Positions 42,191 through 51,231 of a stretch of 64,000 bases of DNA are shown here, piece after piece. The stretch is from Caprella mutica (Eukaryota > Arthropoda > Malacostraca > Amphipoda > Caprellidae). The position numbers were made by a program, and so were the translations under genes. A model generated the notes under the pieces. That model worked only from the letters and a program-made list of their open reading frames with translations. It was not told the origin of the DNA and made no database searches. The stretch spans positions 62,001 through 126,000 of the forward strand of contig CANNZV010001835.1 in the NCBI GenBank assembly GCA_947561585.1, read 5' to 3'. Each line of letters begins with the position of its first letter. Within the stretch, counting starts at the first letter, position 1.

Positions 42191-43168
42191 ATGAATGACC
42201 AAGAAAATGTCGATCGATTCGGCGAATGGTTCAACTTGTTGTTGGACAACGTCACCACCGTCATCAAGGGCAAGCGAGACGAGGTAGCGACCTGTCTGGT
42301 CTGCCTCTTCTCCGAGGGCCACCTCCTATTGGAGGACAGGCCGGGCACCGGCAAAACCACGCTCGCCAAGTCTATTGCGCGATCGTTCGATGGAGAATGG
42401 AGCCGTATCCAATTCACCCCCGACCTCCTCCCATCAGATGTAACCGGCGGCCTCGTCTACAAGCGAGGTGAGACGACCGATGAATTCGAGTTCATGCCAG
42501 GACCAATTTTCAGCAACGTCGTCCTTGCCGATGAAATCAATCGCGCGTCGCCCAAGACGCAGTCGGCACTGCTCGAAGTGATGGAAGAACAGCAGGTCAC
42601 CACAGGCAACGACACACGCCCAGTGCCGCGCCCATTCGCAGTTATCGCAACACAAAACCCGATCGAGCAAGAGGGCACATACCGGCTTCCTGAAGCCCAG
42701 CTCGACCGCTTCCTTATGCGCACAAGCCTGGGATACCCGGACCCAGAAGCCGAAACTGACGTCCTCCGATCTCTGGCCGACGGCGTGTCACCCACATCGA
42801 TTCAGCCCGTCATGTCAACCGACGACGTAGCAGCTCTGGTACAAGTCGCGGCTTCAGTACACGTTGCAGTCCCGATCCGCCGATACATCGTCGATCTGGC
42901 AGGGCAAACCAGAGAGATGAACGACCTCCGGCTTGGGGTATCTACTCGTGGTTGTGCAGCCCTCATGAAAAGCAGCCGAGCTGTAGCAGCTGCACTTGGC
43001 CGGACCTATGTCACTGCCGATGATGTGAGGTCGATTGCTCACCCGGTTATGGAGCACCGCATGTTGCTGAAGCCCGAGGCGGAGTTGCGCGGCGTCGAGC
43101 CGCACGACTTGGTCGAGAAAGTGCTTGACAGCATCGATGCCCCGACGGTTGTTCGTCCGGGCGCTTGA
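42191..43168 (+). CDS. MoxR-family AAA+ ATPase
   Basis: The 325-residue protein carries Walker A LEDRPGTGKTTLAKSIA (near residue 50), Walker B VVLADEINRASPKTQSALLE, sensor 1 VIATQNPIEQEGTYRLPEAQ and the MoxR signature LDRFLMRTSLGYP. The AAA lid follows (VSTRGCAALMKSSRAVAAAL). It starts 9 bases after the giant protein's stop with GAGGAGAAAC as RBS, and the DUF58 gene follows immediately. MoxR ATPases act with DUF58 proteins as chaperone-like pairs; this is the Aaa member of the PFNA-type set. Confidence 0.94.
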   Translation: MNDQENVDRFGEWFNLLLDNVTTVIKGKRDEVATCLVCLFSEGHLLLEDRPGTGKTTLAKSIARSFDGEWSRIQFTPDLLPSDVTGGLVYKRGETTDEFEFMPGPIFSNVVLADEINRASPKTQSALLEVMEEQQVTTGNDTRPVPRPFAVIATQNPIEQEGTYRLPEAQLDRFLMRTSLGYPDPEAETDVLRSLADGVSPTSIQPVMSTDDVAALVQVAASVHVAVPIRRYIVDLAGQTREMNDLRLGVSTRGCAALMKSSRAVAAALGRTYVTADDVRSIAHPVMEHRMLLKPEAELRGVEPHDLVEKVLDSIDAPTVVRPGA

Positions 43169-43170
43169 AC

Positions 43171-44340
43171 ATGGCCGAGTTCGAACTGCGGTCACCGCTC
43201 ACAGCGGCCGGTATCACCGCGCTTGGAGTCGGCTTGCTTTCGTATATCGGCGGTTGGAGGCTTGGTTGGATCGAACTGATGATCACCGCCGCAGCCTGCC
43301 TGCTTGCAGTGGTCCTCGCCATCCCATTCGTCGTCGGCCGGCAAACGCTGGGCGTAGAACGCTCACTTGTTCCGAATCGTGTGACGGTCGGGGATCTGAG
43401 CGCTTCCGCTGTTGTGTCGGTGAGCAACCAGAATTCGAGGAAATCTCGGCCCGTGGTATTGGAAGACCAGCTGGGGGAGCGGTTCGTCCGAGTCGAAGTC
43501 AAGTCGTTGTCGAAGGGAGAATCAACGTCAACTTCGTACCCACTTGAGACTGCACGACGCGGCGTGTGGGATATCGGGCCTGCACTGTTGGTCAAACGGG
43601 ACCCGTTGCACTTGATGGCCAGGGAGACAGTGCAGGCCGGGTCAGATCGATTCTTCGTCCACCCGCGCCACGTCCCGTTGCCTGCTCTTCCCGTGGGATT
43701 TGCGAAGGATCTTGAGGGCCCAACGTCGGAAACGTCACCCCAAGGCGATGTCGCATTCCATGCGCTTCGCGACTATCAACCCGGTGACGACTTCCGGCAT
43801 ATTCATTGGATGTCAACGGCCCGACTCAACCGACCCGTGGTTCGCCACTACGTTGACAATCGCCGTCCTCAGCTCCTGGTGTTACTCGATACGCGACCGG
43901 AGATGTTCACCGATGCGTCTTTCGAGGTAGCGGTCGAGGTCGTTGCGAGCCTGGGTGTTTCATCCCAACTACACCGAGAGCCATTGTCGATCTGGACCAA
44001 CAGCGGACCAGTCTTCGGCAATGCGGCACCTGGCACAAAGGACGACATGCTCGACCGAATGGCAGAGCTGAAAACGGCTGGAGGAGGCGAGCCGCTTGCT
44101 GCGTCCCTGGTTGCATTGCGCGCAGAGAACGGGACGTCGGCGGTCGTGGTCGTCACTGGGCAAGGTGGTTCTGACGAACTCGTCCTCTTGACTTCGCAGC
44201 TCCGCCGTAGAGTCAGCGTGATAGTCGTCCGGATTTGGCCCAGCGGCGACGTAGTCCCGGGTCGAATTCCAGGTGCGCGAGTCATCGACGCTGACACGCT
44301 CGAGGGGTTCACCCACGCATGGCGAGGACTCAGTCGATGA
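43171..44340 (+). CDS. DUF58 membrane protein
   Basis: ATG 43171 (a TTG two codons earlier overlaps the moxR stop); 389 residues. There are two N-terminal helices (AAGITALGVGLLSYIGGWRL; ELMITAAACLLAVVLAIPFV), then a beta domain and the DUF58 signature GDDFRHIHWMSTARLNRPVV followed by RPQLLVLLDTRPEM, a vWA-like fold. It is partner of MoxR in the conserved moxR-DUF58-transglutaminase order. The next ATG overlaps its stop. Function in bifidobacterial PFNA clusters is not settled; the order is conserved. Confidence 0.92.
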   Translation: MAEFELRSPLTAAGITALGVGLLSYIGGWRLGWIELMITAAACLLAVVLAIPFVVGRQTLGVERSLVPNRVTVGDLSASAVVSVSNQNSRKSRPVVLEDQLGERFVRVEVKSLSKGESTSTSYPLETARRGVWDIGPALLVKRDPLHLMARETVQAGSDRFFVHPRHVPLPALPVGFAKDLEGPTSETSPQGDVAFHALRDYQPGDDFRHIHWMSTARLNRPVVRHYVDNRRPQLLVLLDTRPEMFTDASFEVAVEVVASLGVSSQLHREPLSIWTNSGPVFGNAAPGTKDDMLDRMAELKTAGGGEPLAASLVALRAENGTSAVVVVTGQGGSDELVLLTSQLRRRVSVIVVRIWPSGDVVPGRIPGARVIDADTLEGFTHAWRGLSR

Positions 44341-46676
44341 TCCGGCTCTCATCCCTGCTGAAGGTCGACGGACCACAGATCTTGGTCGTTGCAGGGATGG
44401 CAGTCGTCGCAACGCTGGGATTCGAAGCCACCTTTGGTAGCTGGGGCTTCACGGTTTTTGCTGTTGTTGGAGCAACGCTTGCGGCCACTACGTTCATCGG
44501 GTGCCAGCTCAGCGGATTGCGTGTTGTCGAATCGATATTGGCATCCATCGTGGCGTTCTTCATCGTTGGAACAATCGTCACCCAAGGCCTGGCTGTGCCG
44601 GGTGCAGGACTCGAATTTTGGGACGGTCTCACTGCTGGGTGGGCAGAGGCTGTGTCTGCAATTCCCCCGATTTCGCTGTCGCCAGAACTCCGGGTTCTTC
44701 CATTCGCTACCGGATGGCTGGGGACGTCAATCGGTCTTGTGTTGTTGCGGTCGATGCGGACGCCAGGCGTGGCTGTTGTAGGTCCTCTTGTTGGGTTTGC
44801 GCTTGCGATCTTGATGAACCTGGAGAGCCGACCAGTAGCGATCGCTCAAGGGGCAGCTATTGGTCTCGGAACCCTTGTTCTGTCCTTTCTTCAACAACGC
44901 GTCCGTACCGCTCGCGCTGATGTATTTGAAGACACGACGATCAAGCGGGCACCAAGGGCAGCTGGGCTGGTAGCCGCTGGTTTGATGGTGCTCGGGGTTG
45001 TTGTCGCTGCCCCATTCATTGGGCCTCGGCTCCCATTTGCCGATGACCGCGATCGATTGACCCTCCGTGATCTTCGTGATCCGCCGTTTGATCCCCTACG
45101 GGAGCCGACCCCGCTGGTTCAGATCAAGGCCGCACTCCAAGAAAACAACGCTGACGTGATTCTGTTCAGCGTGTCGGCTGAGCGACCGCTTGACCGGTTC
45201 ACTCTCGCCGTGCTGGATACGTACACCAACGAGTTTTGGGCGGTTGCCGATGCGGAGAACGATGCCTCAGCCCAGTTCCTCCCCGTCGATGCTGTTTTCC
45301 CCGAACCCGTTGACTCCACCATCGATGATTGGGAGCGCATCCAAGTCGGGTTTACCGTTAGCGGATTGCAGAGCTTGGCTGGTGGCGAGTTCGATCCGCC
45401 GTGGCTGCCGACGGTCGGCTGGCCGATCGAGATCGGAAGTGAGGACCCGCTCGATGTTCGTTTCAATCCAACAACCGGCACGATTGCGATCGCGCCGGAT
45501 GGCCTCGATGAAGGCGCCGCGTATGACATGGTGGTTGCGTTGCCGCCAAACATCGATGAGCTTTCGCTTGGATCAGCTGTCAGCAGCGCCGTCGAGCCGT
45601 TTGATTTGGCAATTCCACAACTGAGGTCCTTCGCCGGCGACGTTCTCGAAGGAGCCGACGATGGATGGCAGCAGGTCGAAGCAATTCAGGCGGCCCTCGT
45701 TGACAACGCTGCATACGACAGCCGAGAAGATTCAGAGACAGGCCGCCCCGGACACAGCCTCGGTAGAATCGCGGAGTTCGTAAACGATCCCGACCGAATC
45801 GTTGGGTTCGAGGAACAATTCGCGGCGACCGCGGCACTGATCGCGAGAAGTGAAGGTCTGCCAGCGCGAGTCGTGGTTGGATACCGGATTCAGCCTGACG
45901 AGCTTGACGACCGTTGGAGTGACGGCCGGGTCGATATCAAGGCTGATGACATGGGGGCGTGGATCGAAGTCCGTTTCGATGGGATCGGATGGCTACCTTT
46001 CGATGTGACCCCACCACGAGATCGACTGCCCGAAGATGCGTCATCGGGAGTCTCCGAACGGGAGGTTGCTGTGCCCAACCCGCCCCCGCCGCCGCCCCCG
46101 CCAGTTCTCCCGCCAAGGCTCGACGATGACGCTCAGATCGACGATGAAGATGTCGCAGAGGAGCCCACCGAAGAGCCTTCGGGCTCAGGTCTTCCCGTTC
46201 GAGCCATCGTTGTCGCTTCTAGTGCAGGGTCGCCGATTCTCATCGGAGTCGGTCTCGCCGCGTTTGTCGCTTTCGCGAAACGTCGGCGCAGCAAGCGGAG
46301 ACGTGTGCATCCTTTGGCGTCGCATCGCGTAGCGGGAGCTTGGTTCGAGTTGACGGGCCGATTCGCTGAACTTGGTAACCAAACCCCCGCATCTTCAACG
46401 CCGACCGAGCAGGCCCGCAGGCTCGTCAATACAGGAGCTGTCGAGGTTGAGCACAAAGATCTGCTGTTGGAACTTGCAGGAAGCGTCGACCGAGCAGCCT
46501 TCCACCCCGATCCGCCACCGGATGCGTTGGCTCAGGAAGTTTGGGAGCAAGCCGACAAGTTGCTAGGACGCGCAGAGGACAGGCGAACGCGAGCTCAGCG
46601 GTTACTTGCGGTCTTTGATCCCCGGCCGGTTTTGAAACACGATCCGATTGCTGACGACGGAGATAACAATGAGTGA
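44337..46676 (+). CDS. Transglutaminase-like membrane protein, catalytic residues apparently lost
   Basis: ATG 44337 overlaps the DUF58 stop (ATGA); an ATG at 44319 is possible. The product has 779 residues. Five or six N-terminal helices (residues 10-200) are followed by an extracellular transglutaminase-like domain (GFEEQFAATAALIARSEGLP ... ARVVVGYRI ... DDMGAWIEVRFDGIGWLPFD). A Pro stretch (PNPPPPPPPPVLPPRL) precedes a final helix (IVVASSAGSPILIGVGLAAF) and a cytoplasmic tail. In active members the block before QFA holds the Cys and the AW motif is HAW; here they are Glu-Glu-Gln-Phe-Ala and GAW, so Cys and His are absent and the domain is probably a binding module. Tgm member of the PFNA-type set. 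Confidence 0.9.
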   Translation: MIRLSSLLKVDGPQILVVAGMAVVATLGFEATFGSWGFTVFAVVGATLAATTFIGCQLSGLRVVESILASIVAFFIVGTIVTQGLAVPGAGLEFWDGLTAGWAEAVSAIPPISLSPELRVLPFATGWLGTSIGLVLLRSMRTPGVAVVGPLVGFALAILMNLESRPVAIAQGAAIGLGTLVLSFLQQRVRTARADVFEDTTIKRAPRAAGLVAAGLMVLGVVVAAPFIGPRLPFADDRDRLTLRDLRDPPFDPLREPTPLVQIKAALQENNADVILFSVSAERPLDRFTLAVLDTYTNEFWAVADAENDASAQFLPVDAVFPEPVDSTIDDWERIQVGFTVSGLQSLAGGEFDPPWLPTVGWPIEIGSEDPLDVRFNPTTGTIAIAPDGLDEGAAYDMVVALPPNIDELSLGSAVSSAVEPFDLAIPQLRSFAGDVLEGADDGWQQVEAIQAALVDNAAYDSREDSETGRPGHSLGRIAEFVNDPDRIVGFEEQFAATAALIARSEGLPARVVVGYRIQPDELDDRWSDGRVDIKADDMGAWIEVRFDGIGWLPFDVTPPRDRLPEDASSGVSEREVAVPNPPPPPPPPVLPPRLDDDAQIDDEDVAEEPTEEPSGSGLPVRAIVVASSAGSPILIGVGLAAFVAFAKRRRSKRRRVHPLASHRVAGAWFELTGRFAELGNQTPASSTPTEQARRLVNTGAVEVEHKDLLLELAGSVDRAAFHPDPPPDALAQEVWEQADKLLGRAEDRRTRAQRLLAVFDPRPVLKHDPIADDGDNNE

Positions 46677-47337
46677 TGAGGAACACACTCTCGGCGCTGA
46701 CCCGGAGACGCTTGATCAGATTCAGCAATGGGCTGACGAGGCTAGGGCAGCAGTCCAGGACGAGACACCGGTCGGCGAAGGAACGATGACGATTGACCAG
46801 GACTCGCTCGAAGAGCTCATGCGGTTTGCTGAAGAGACAAGGCGAAAGTCCACAGTGGATGGGGCCGCCGATCCTGACGCTGCCAATGAGCTACACGAGT
46901 CAAGCAATGAGACACCACAGCCGACTCCAAAGCCCGACGGACCGGCAATCGAACGACCCGTTCCGCCGAACGTGCTCGCACCTGTAGCTGGTCTGACTGA
47001 CGGCACAGTCCTTAAATCAGCCACGAGTCGAGCGTCTCAGCACTCACCTGAACCAGTCAACGTAAAGCTGGATGATGTGCCGGATCGAGTGATCCAAGCG
47101 TCACGGTCCAATGAATCCTGGAAACCGCCAGATCGGATACTTGTCCCGAGAACCGATCAACCAGAAACAACCGAGAACAGCTCCGCAAACCAAAGAAGAC
47201 TCGTTCTTGGCCTCGTATCGCTCTGCGTTGCGTTGATCGCAGCGGTGATATACCTGGTCGCCTTCGGCGGGGACAGCGACCCGGCAACAGACCTGATGGA
47301 AACCCCTCCTGGCGAGGTTGAGGGAGGCGGCTTGTGA
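46669..47337 (+). CDS. Single-pass membrane protein with long acidic cytoplasmic part
   Basis: ATG 46669 overlaps the previous gene; 222 residues. The N-terminal 185 residues are hydrophilic and acidic, with many Thr/Ser in Asp/Glu contexts (QDETPVGEGTMTIDQDSLEE) that could be kinase targets. One helix near the C-terminus (RLVLGLVSLCVALIAAVIYL) and a short outer tail rich in Gly/Glu follow. It is coupled to the PP2C gene by GTGA. It may be a phosphorylated adaptor for the FHA proteins; that is inference from position and composition. Confidence 0.7.
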   Translation: MSDEEHTLGADPETLDQIQQWADEARAAVQDETPVGEGTMTIDQDSLEELMRFAEETRRKSTVDGAADPDAANELHESSNETPQPTPKPDGPAIERPVPPNVLAPVAGLTDGTVLKSATSRASQHSPEPVNVKLDDVPDRVIQASRSNESWKPPDRILVPRTDQPETTENSSANQRRLVLGLVSLCVALIAAVIYLVAFGGDSDPATDLMETPPGEVEGGGL

Positions 47338-48134
47338 CCGATCACGGAGCAACACTTCCAACGCTCGACGACACCACACTTGACGAGCTGCGCCGAGATG
47401 GTCTTTTGGGGCCATTTCAAGTGGTGGCCAAAGCAGGCCGCTCGGTCACCGGGCTCATCCGACACGTCAACGAAGACGAGTGGGGCGAAGGAGCCGGGCC
47501 CGTATTCGCGGTCGCCGACGGAATCGGGGGAAAGCCGGGTGGCGCTTTTGCCGCCCATGCTGCCATCGAAGCATTAACGAGGAGACAAGACGCGACCTCG
47601 GTGGATCCGCAAGAGCTTCTGCTAGAGACCGATCACGCGGTGCGTGACACTGCGGAACGTAACGGTGTGCCAAATGCGGGCACGACCGTTGTGGCGTTGG
47701 TTGCCTTCCCTGGGCACTGCATGGTTCTGTCAATCGGCGATTCCCGGGTGTACCGGCGAAGAGGAGATGCTGTTGAGCTCCTCACCACAGATAACAGTGT
47801 CCGTGAAGAGTTACTTGCAGCAGGGATACCGCTGGAACGTGCGTTTGATCAGGGGGTTCGTCTGGATCTTCTCACAGCGCACATCGGAGCGGTCCCATCC
47901 TTACTCCAAAAAGCAAGTGTCAACTCCTACTCCCTTCGCCACGGCGATCGTTTTTTGCTTTGCTCCGATGGGGTGCACGGCCAACTCACAAGCGAGCAGC
48001 TCGCATCGTCGCTCGCCGAACGAGACTGTTCACTTACCGTGGATCTTCTTATCGACCAATCGATAGAAGCGGGCGGGCGCGACAACGCAACGGCGGTCGT
48101 CGTCGACTTCGCCACGATCGGCGCTACATCATGA
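47334..48134 (+). CDS. PP2C-type Ser/Thr protein phosphatase
   Basis: GTG 47334 overlaps the upstream stop; 266 residues. Metal-binding and core motifs of bacterial PP2C are all present: GLIRHVNEDEWG (RxxNED), VFAVADGIGGKPGG (DG.GG), MVLSIGDSRVYRRR (GDSR), FLLCSDGVHGQL (SDG) and GGRDNATAVVVDF (DN). Known role: Mn/Mg-dependent dephosphorylation of Ser/Thr kinase substrates. With the kinase at 33823 it completes an on/off circuit inside the locus. The next ATG overlaps its stop. Confidence 0.95.
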   Translation: MTDHGATLPTLDDTTLDELRRDGLLGPFQVVAKAGRSVTGLIRHVNEDEWGEGAGPVFAVADGIGGKPGGAFAAHAAIEALTRRQDATSVDPQELLLETDHAVRDTAERNGVPNAGTTVVALVAFPGHCMVLSIGDSRVYRRRGDAVELLTTDNSVREELLAAGIPLERAFDQGVRLDLLTAHIGAVPSLLQKASVNSYSLRHGDRFLLCSDGVHGQLTSEQLASSLAERDCSLTVDLLIDQSIEAGGRDNATAVVVDFATIGATS

Positions 48135-49309
48135 CCGTGTCGGTGAAACTTGAACTTGCACAGGGCGACGGCGTCGTCGTGCGACGAAGTGAGGACCTCC
48201 TCTTTTTGCCATCAGCCAATGAAGCGTTGCTGACAGCGTTCCAAGCATCGGCGGTCGGCAGAGGCCTCGACGCTGTCACCCTTGTCGCCGAGTCGGACCC
48301 CGAAACTCCGGAGTTCGCCGTGATTTCCTGGTCCGCTGCTCTCCGCGTCGCCGTTTTTGGAGACATTGAGTTACTTTCCAACCACATGTCACTCCCTCGG
48401 CTGTCCGGGGCTGGCGTCGGGACTTGGATAGAGCGGACGGTTCGGAATGCAGCCGAGTCAGTCGAGTTGGGCGTGAACGGAGACAGCGCTTTAGCGCTGA
48501 CTGACTTGCAAGCAGGAGCTGCAATCGCAGGCGGCTTTCTCCTGAGATATGACCCGGGCGAGACACGGATCCAGCAACCTGCAGCACCGGCCGTGATCGA
48601 GCCGGACTCGATACCTGCCGATCTCACAGGGGCAGAGTCCCCTGTCCGCGCCCTCAAGTCGACCCAGCCGGATCAGTTGCCGACCGTTCCCCGGGAGCTG
48701 GGCCTGCGTTCGCCAGAACCGATGCGGAAGGTCTCGCCGCTCGTCCAGCCCTCGCCCGTTGTGAACGATCCCCACGAAACCATTGACCCAGATACAGAAT
48801 CGGTTCGGCAGATCGCTGAGCTGGCTGGCATTAATCCGTCCCGGACGAGAGATGATGGTGCGCTTGTTGCAGGTCCGACTGACAAGACGATGGTGCCAAG
48901 CGCCGAGGTGTTGGATGCAGTTGCAGATCTGGTTGGCACCCCAACGACTGTTGCGCCAGCAATCGTTGGCTCGTTTCGAATTGTGTTCGACTCTGGACGT
49001 TCTGTCGACCTCACCGGGCCATCACTTATCGGGCGTTCGCCGAAGCGGCCCAAAGACTCAACAGGTGATGAAATCGCATTGATCGAGGTCGACTGTGATC
49101 ATGTGTCGGGGACGCATCTGAAACTCACGCCAGGAGCAAACAGTGTCGAGATCGTTGACTTGGGATCGAAGAACGGAACCTTGATGGTGGCATCCGGTGA
49201 CGGGGCTCCGGTACGGCTCGAACCCCAGATGATCCACTTCGCTACGAGAGACACTGTTGTCAAGATCGGCCGCCAGAACTTCTCAATCAACGTCGTGACC
49301 GGGGAGTAG
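48131..49309 (+). CDS. FHA-domain protein (C-terminal FHA), 392 residues
   Basis: ATG 48131 overlaps the phosphatase stop. Residues 1-150 form an unrecognised alpha+beta domain (ISWSAALRVAVFGDIELLSN), followed by a Pro-rich linker. Residues about 285-390 are an FHA domain: VDLTGPSLIGRSPKRPKDST, then HVSGTHLKLTPGANSVEIVD and LGSKNGTLMV. The conserved GR, SxxH-type (SGTH) and KNGT residues are present, so phosphothreonine binding is likely. It is the last gene before the promoter-like gap of the WXG100 genes. Confidence 0.88.
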   Translation: MTVSVKLELAQGDGVVVRRSEDLLFLPSANEALLTAFQASAVGRGLDAVTLVAESDPETPEFAVISWSAALRVAVFGDIELLSNHMSLPRLSGAGVGTWIERTVRNAAESVELGVNGDSALALTDLQAGAAIAGGFLLRYDPGETRIQQPAAPAVIEPDSIPADLTGAESPVRALKSTQPDQLPTVPRELGLRSPEPMRKVSPLVQPSPVVNDPHETIDPDTESVRQIAELAGINPSRTRDDGALVAGPTDKTMVPSAEVLDAVADLVGTPTTVAPAIVGSFRIVFDSGRSVDLTGPSLIGRSPKRPKDSTGDEIALIEVDCDHVSGTHLKLTPGANSVEIVDLGSKNGTLMVASGDGAPVRLEPQMIHFATRDTVVKIGRQNFSINVVTGE

Positions 49310-49310
49310 G

Positions 49311-49385
49311 GACGCTCCCTATCGACGCCCTACGCCGCACCCCTTAGATTATTCCTACAACACCACAAACAACAGGAGCAACAAC
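49311..49385 (+). promoter_or_regulatory. Promoter/operator region of the WXG100 genes
   Basis: GACGCTCCCT (49311-49320), shared with the region at 35681-35690, is part of the inverted repeat AGGGA-CGC-TCCCT. TTAGAT lies at about 49346, a possible -10, and ACAGGAG at 49373-49379 is the RBS. This is the first real gap in the run of overlapping genes, so the WXG100/EssC part is probably a separate transcript. Confidence 0.5.
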
Positions 49386-49673
49386 ATGAGCGAAATCAAG
49401 CTGAGAGCTGACGAAGCACGTGACATGGCCGCCCATGTCAAGACGGAAGCTTCGACGGCGAAGGATCAAATGCAATCGCTGCGGGACTACCTGAACAACC
49501 TGAGTGATTCGTTCACCGGCCAGGCTGCCACTGCGTTCGACAACACATTCAACGATTGGAAACAGGGCGCTGACCAGATGCTCGACGGACTCGACCAACT
49601 CGGAGAGTTCCTGAACCAAGCAGCTTCGACGATCGAAGATGTTGACACCCAGATCGCAAGCCAGCTCGGCTGA
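49386..49673 (+). CDS. WXG100-family protein (ESAT-6-like), first
   Basis: The 95-residue, all-helical protein has the WXG100 plan: helix 1 (LRADEARDMAAHVKTEASTA ... LRDYLNNL), a turn SFTGQAATAF with F-T-G in place of W-x-G, and helix 2 (NDWKQGADQMLDGLDQLGEF). WXG100 proteins are exported as helical-hairpin dimers by EssC/EccC ATPases. Strong RBS (ACAGGAGCAACAAC). It lies with a second protein of similar size and upstream of an EssC-like gene. No cysteines, no signal peptide, as expected. Confidence 0.9.
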   Translation: MSEIKLRADEARDMAAHVKTEASTAKDQMQSLRDYLNNLSDSFTGQAATAFDNTFNDWKQGADQMLDGLDQLGEFLNQAASTIEDVDTQIASQLG

Positions 49674-49700
49674 TAGTGGAGAACCGCCAGGAGGTTTGGT

Positions 49701-49994
49701 GTGGCTGACGAAATCAAAGTTGCGACGACCTATCTCGAGAACCTTGCGTCTCGGATGGAACAGACGGCCGAAGAGCTGAAGAGCTACACCGACCTCGGCG
49801 GCGACTCGCTGAATTGTTCACCGATCGTCGACAGCGCATACACCGACCTCTCCAACAAGTGGAATGTGCACCGGGACAAACTTTCGCTCGCACTCGAAGC
49901 TCTGTCAGAAGGCTTCCGGACAGCGTCGTCGAATTTCCAAGCCGCAGATGCCGAGCTCGCCGGAGCCATCGATGGCCCCGGAACGAACAATTAG
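49701..49994 (+). CDS. WXG100-size helical protein, second, without the WXG turn
   Basis: The 97-residue protein reads MADEIKVATTYLENLASRME through KSYTDLGGDS and then NKWNVHRDKLSLALEALSEG with FQAADAELAGAIDG at the end. Two helices and matching length fit a WXG100-like partner, but the turn is PIVDSAYTDL rather than WxG. It could be the heterodimer partner of the first protein. Spacing 27 bases with GGAGG before the GTG 49701 start. Confidence 0.75.
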   Translation: MADEIKVATTYLENLASRMEQTAEELKSYTDLGGDSLNCSPIVDSAYTDLSNKWNVHRDKLSLALEALSEGFRTASSNFQAADAELAGAIDGPGTNN

Positions 49995-50003
49995 AGAGAT
50001 CTT

Positions 50004-51231
50004 GTGACATCCACCCAACTCCTAATGCAGATGCAGGATCCGGTCCGAGGCGTCGCTACAAACTTCGAGAACCTCGAATCCAGATTCAACACGATCACTG
50101 ATCGAGTCCTGCTGGTGAACGAACAGTTGGCAGCAATCCGCTTCCAAGACGGGGATGCCGAATTCAAGGGTGAAGCGGCCGCCACGTTCAGCGACGAGAT
50201 CGCCGGAATCGACAACTACGTCGACGATCTTGGTGATATCACAAAGCAAGTAGCGGGCATCTTTGGCCGCCACGCCGACCGCCTCCGCCTCATGGATAAA
50301 GAAGTCAGCTCTGCGCTAGCGCGAGCACAAGTCGCGTGGGATACCCAATCGGCCGCAGCAACAGATCGCGACGATGCAGATTCAGCCCTGTATTGGATTC
50401 AGCGCCAATTGGATTCACTCACCGACGAAGATGGCGGAATTCAGCGCAACGAACTGGAGCGGGACAAAACCAGGCACGAGAACATTCGCTGGACTGCTGA
50501 TCGGGCTGAACGAGCAGCCGCCGAGGAGCTCAGTTTCTGAGCGGCAATGCTGGCGAACCCTTGAGAGTAAAGAGCAAGACCTTTCGGAGGAGACAGCTCA
50601 AGCGCTTCGGGCAGTTCATTTGGGTTCACTTGCCAACCCTTCATGGATCGATCAACGTCTCGCAGATGTCGCCGAATTCGCTGCAGCTGTACCGGGATGG
50701 TTGGAATCCTTTGAAGAGTTTATGGGAGATCTCTTGGTCGCTATACACGAGCGGCTTGACGACATCTTGCAGGTCCTCGCGATCGTGGCGGTCGTCATAG
50801 CGATCGTGGTGATCGTCATTGTCGCGGTCGGTTCGGGTGGCGCTGCGATTCCTGCGCTCATGGCGATCGGGGTAGCTGTGGCGAAGGTATCGCTCGTTGT
50901 TGCTTCAGCAAAATTGGCTGCTGGCGTCACCCTTTTTTCAACCGGTCGAATGTCCGGAGGAGATTTGCTGTGGGACGTCTTTGGTGTTGCCACAAGCCTC
51001 CTTGGATTGAAGGCCGCATCGGTCGTTGCAGGGGGGCTAGTGAATCCTCGTTGGTCTGTCGGAGCGGCGAGTTTTGTCTTCAAGACAGCAGTGCTGTTTG
51101 ACAAGGCAGGTCCGTTTATTGATGTGGTAATCGACGACTTCAGAAATGATTGGACGGCCACAAAGGGAGCGTTGCGGAATATCTCGGCGCCTTCTTCGCC
51201 AGTTTCTCACGGCCTGAGGTGGTCACAATGA
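50004..51231 (+). pseudogene. Large WXG-like/T7SS substrate-type protein with C-terminal hydrophobic domain, interrupted by a frameshift near 50.53 kb
   Basis: The first frame (GTG 50004 to 50540) reads a helical WXG-like domain (FNTITDRVLLVNEQLAAIRF ... FKGEAAATFSDEIAGIDNYV) and a coiled coil (RHENIRWTADRAERAAAEEL) before a stop. The +1 frame continues without its own start (SKEQDLSEETAQALRAVHLG ... VPGWLESFEEF) into a strongly hydrophobic domain (QVLAIVAVVIAIVVIVIVAV) and ends at 51231. Joined, they give about 409 residues, the plan of long T7SS-associated proteins. The shift falls at CAGTTTCTGAG. One extra or two missing bases would restore it. Sequencing error, decay or programmed +1 shifting are all possible. 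Confidence 0.65.
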
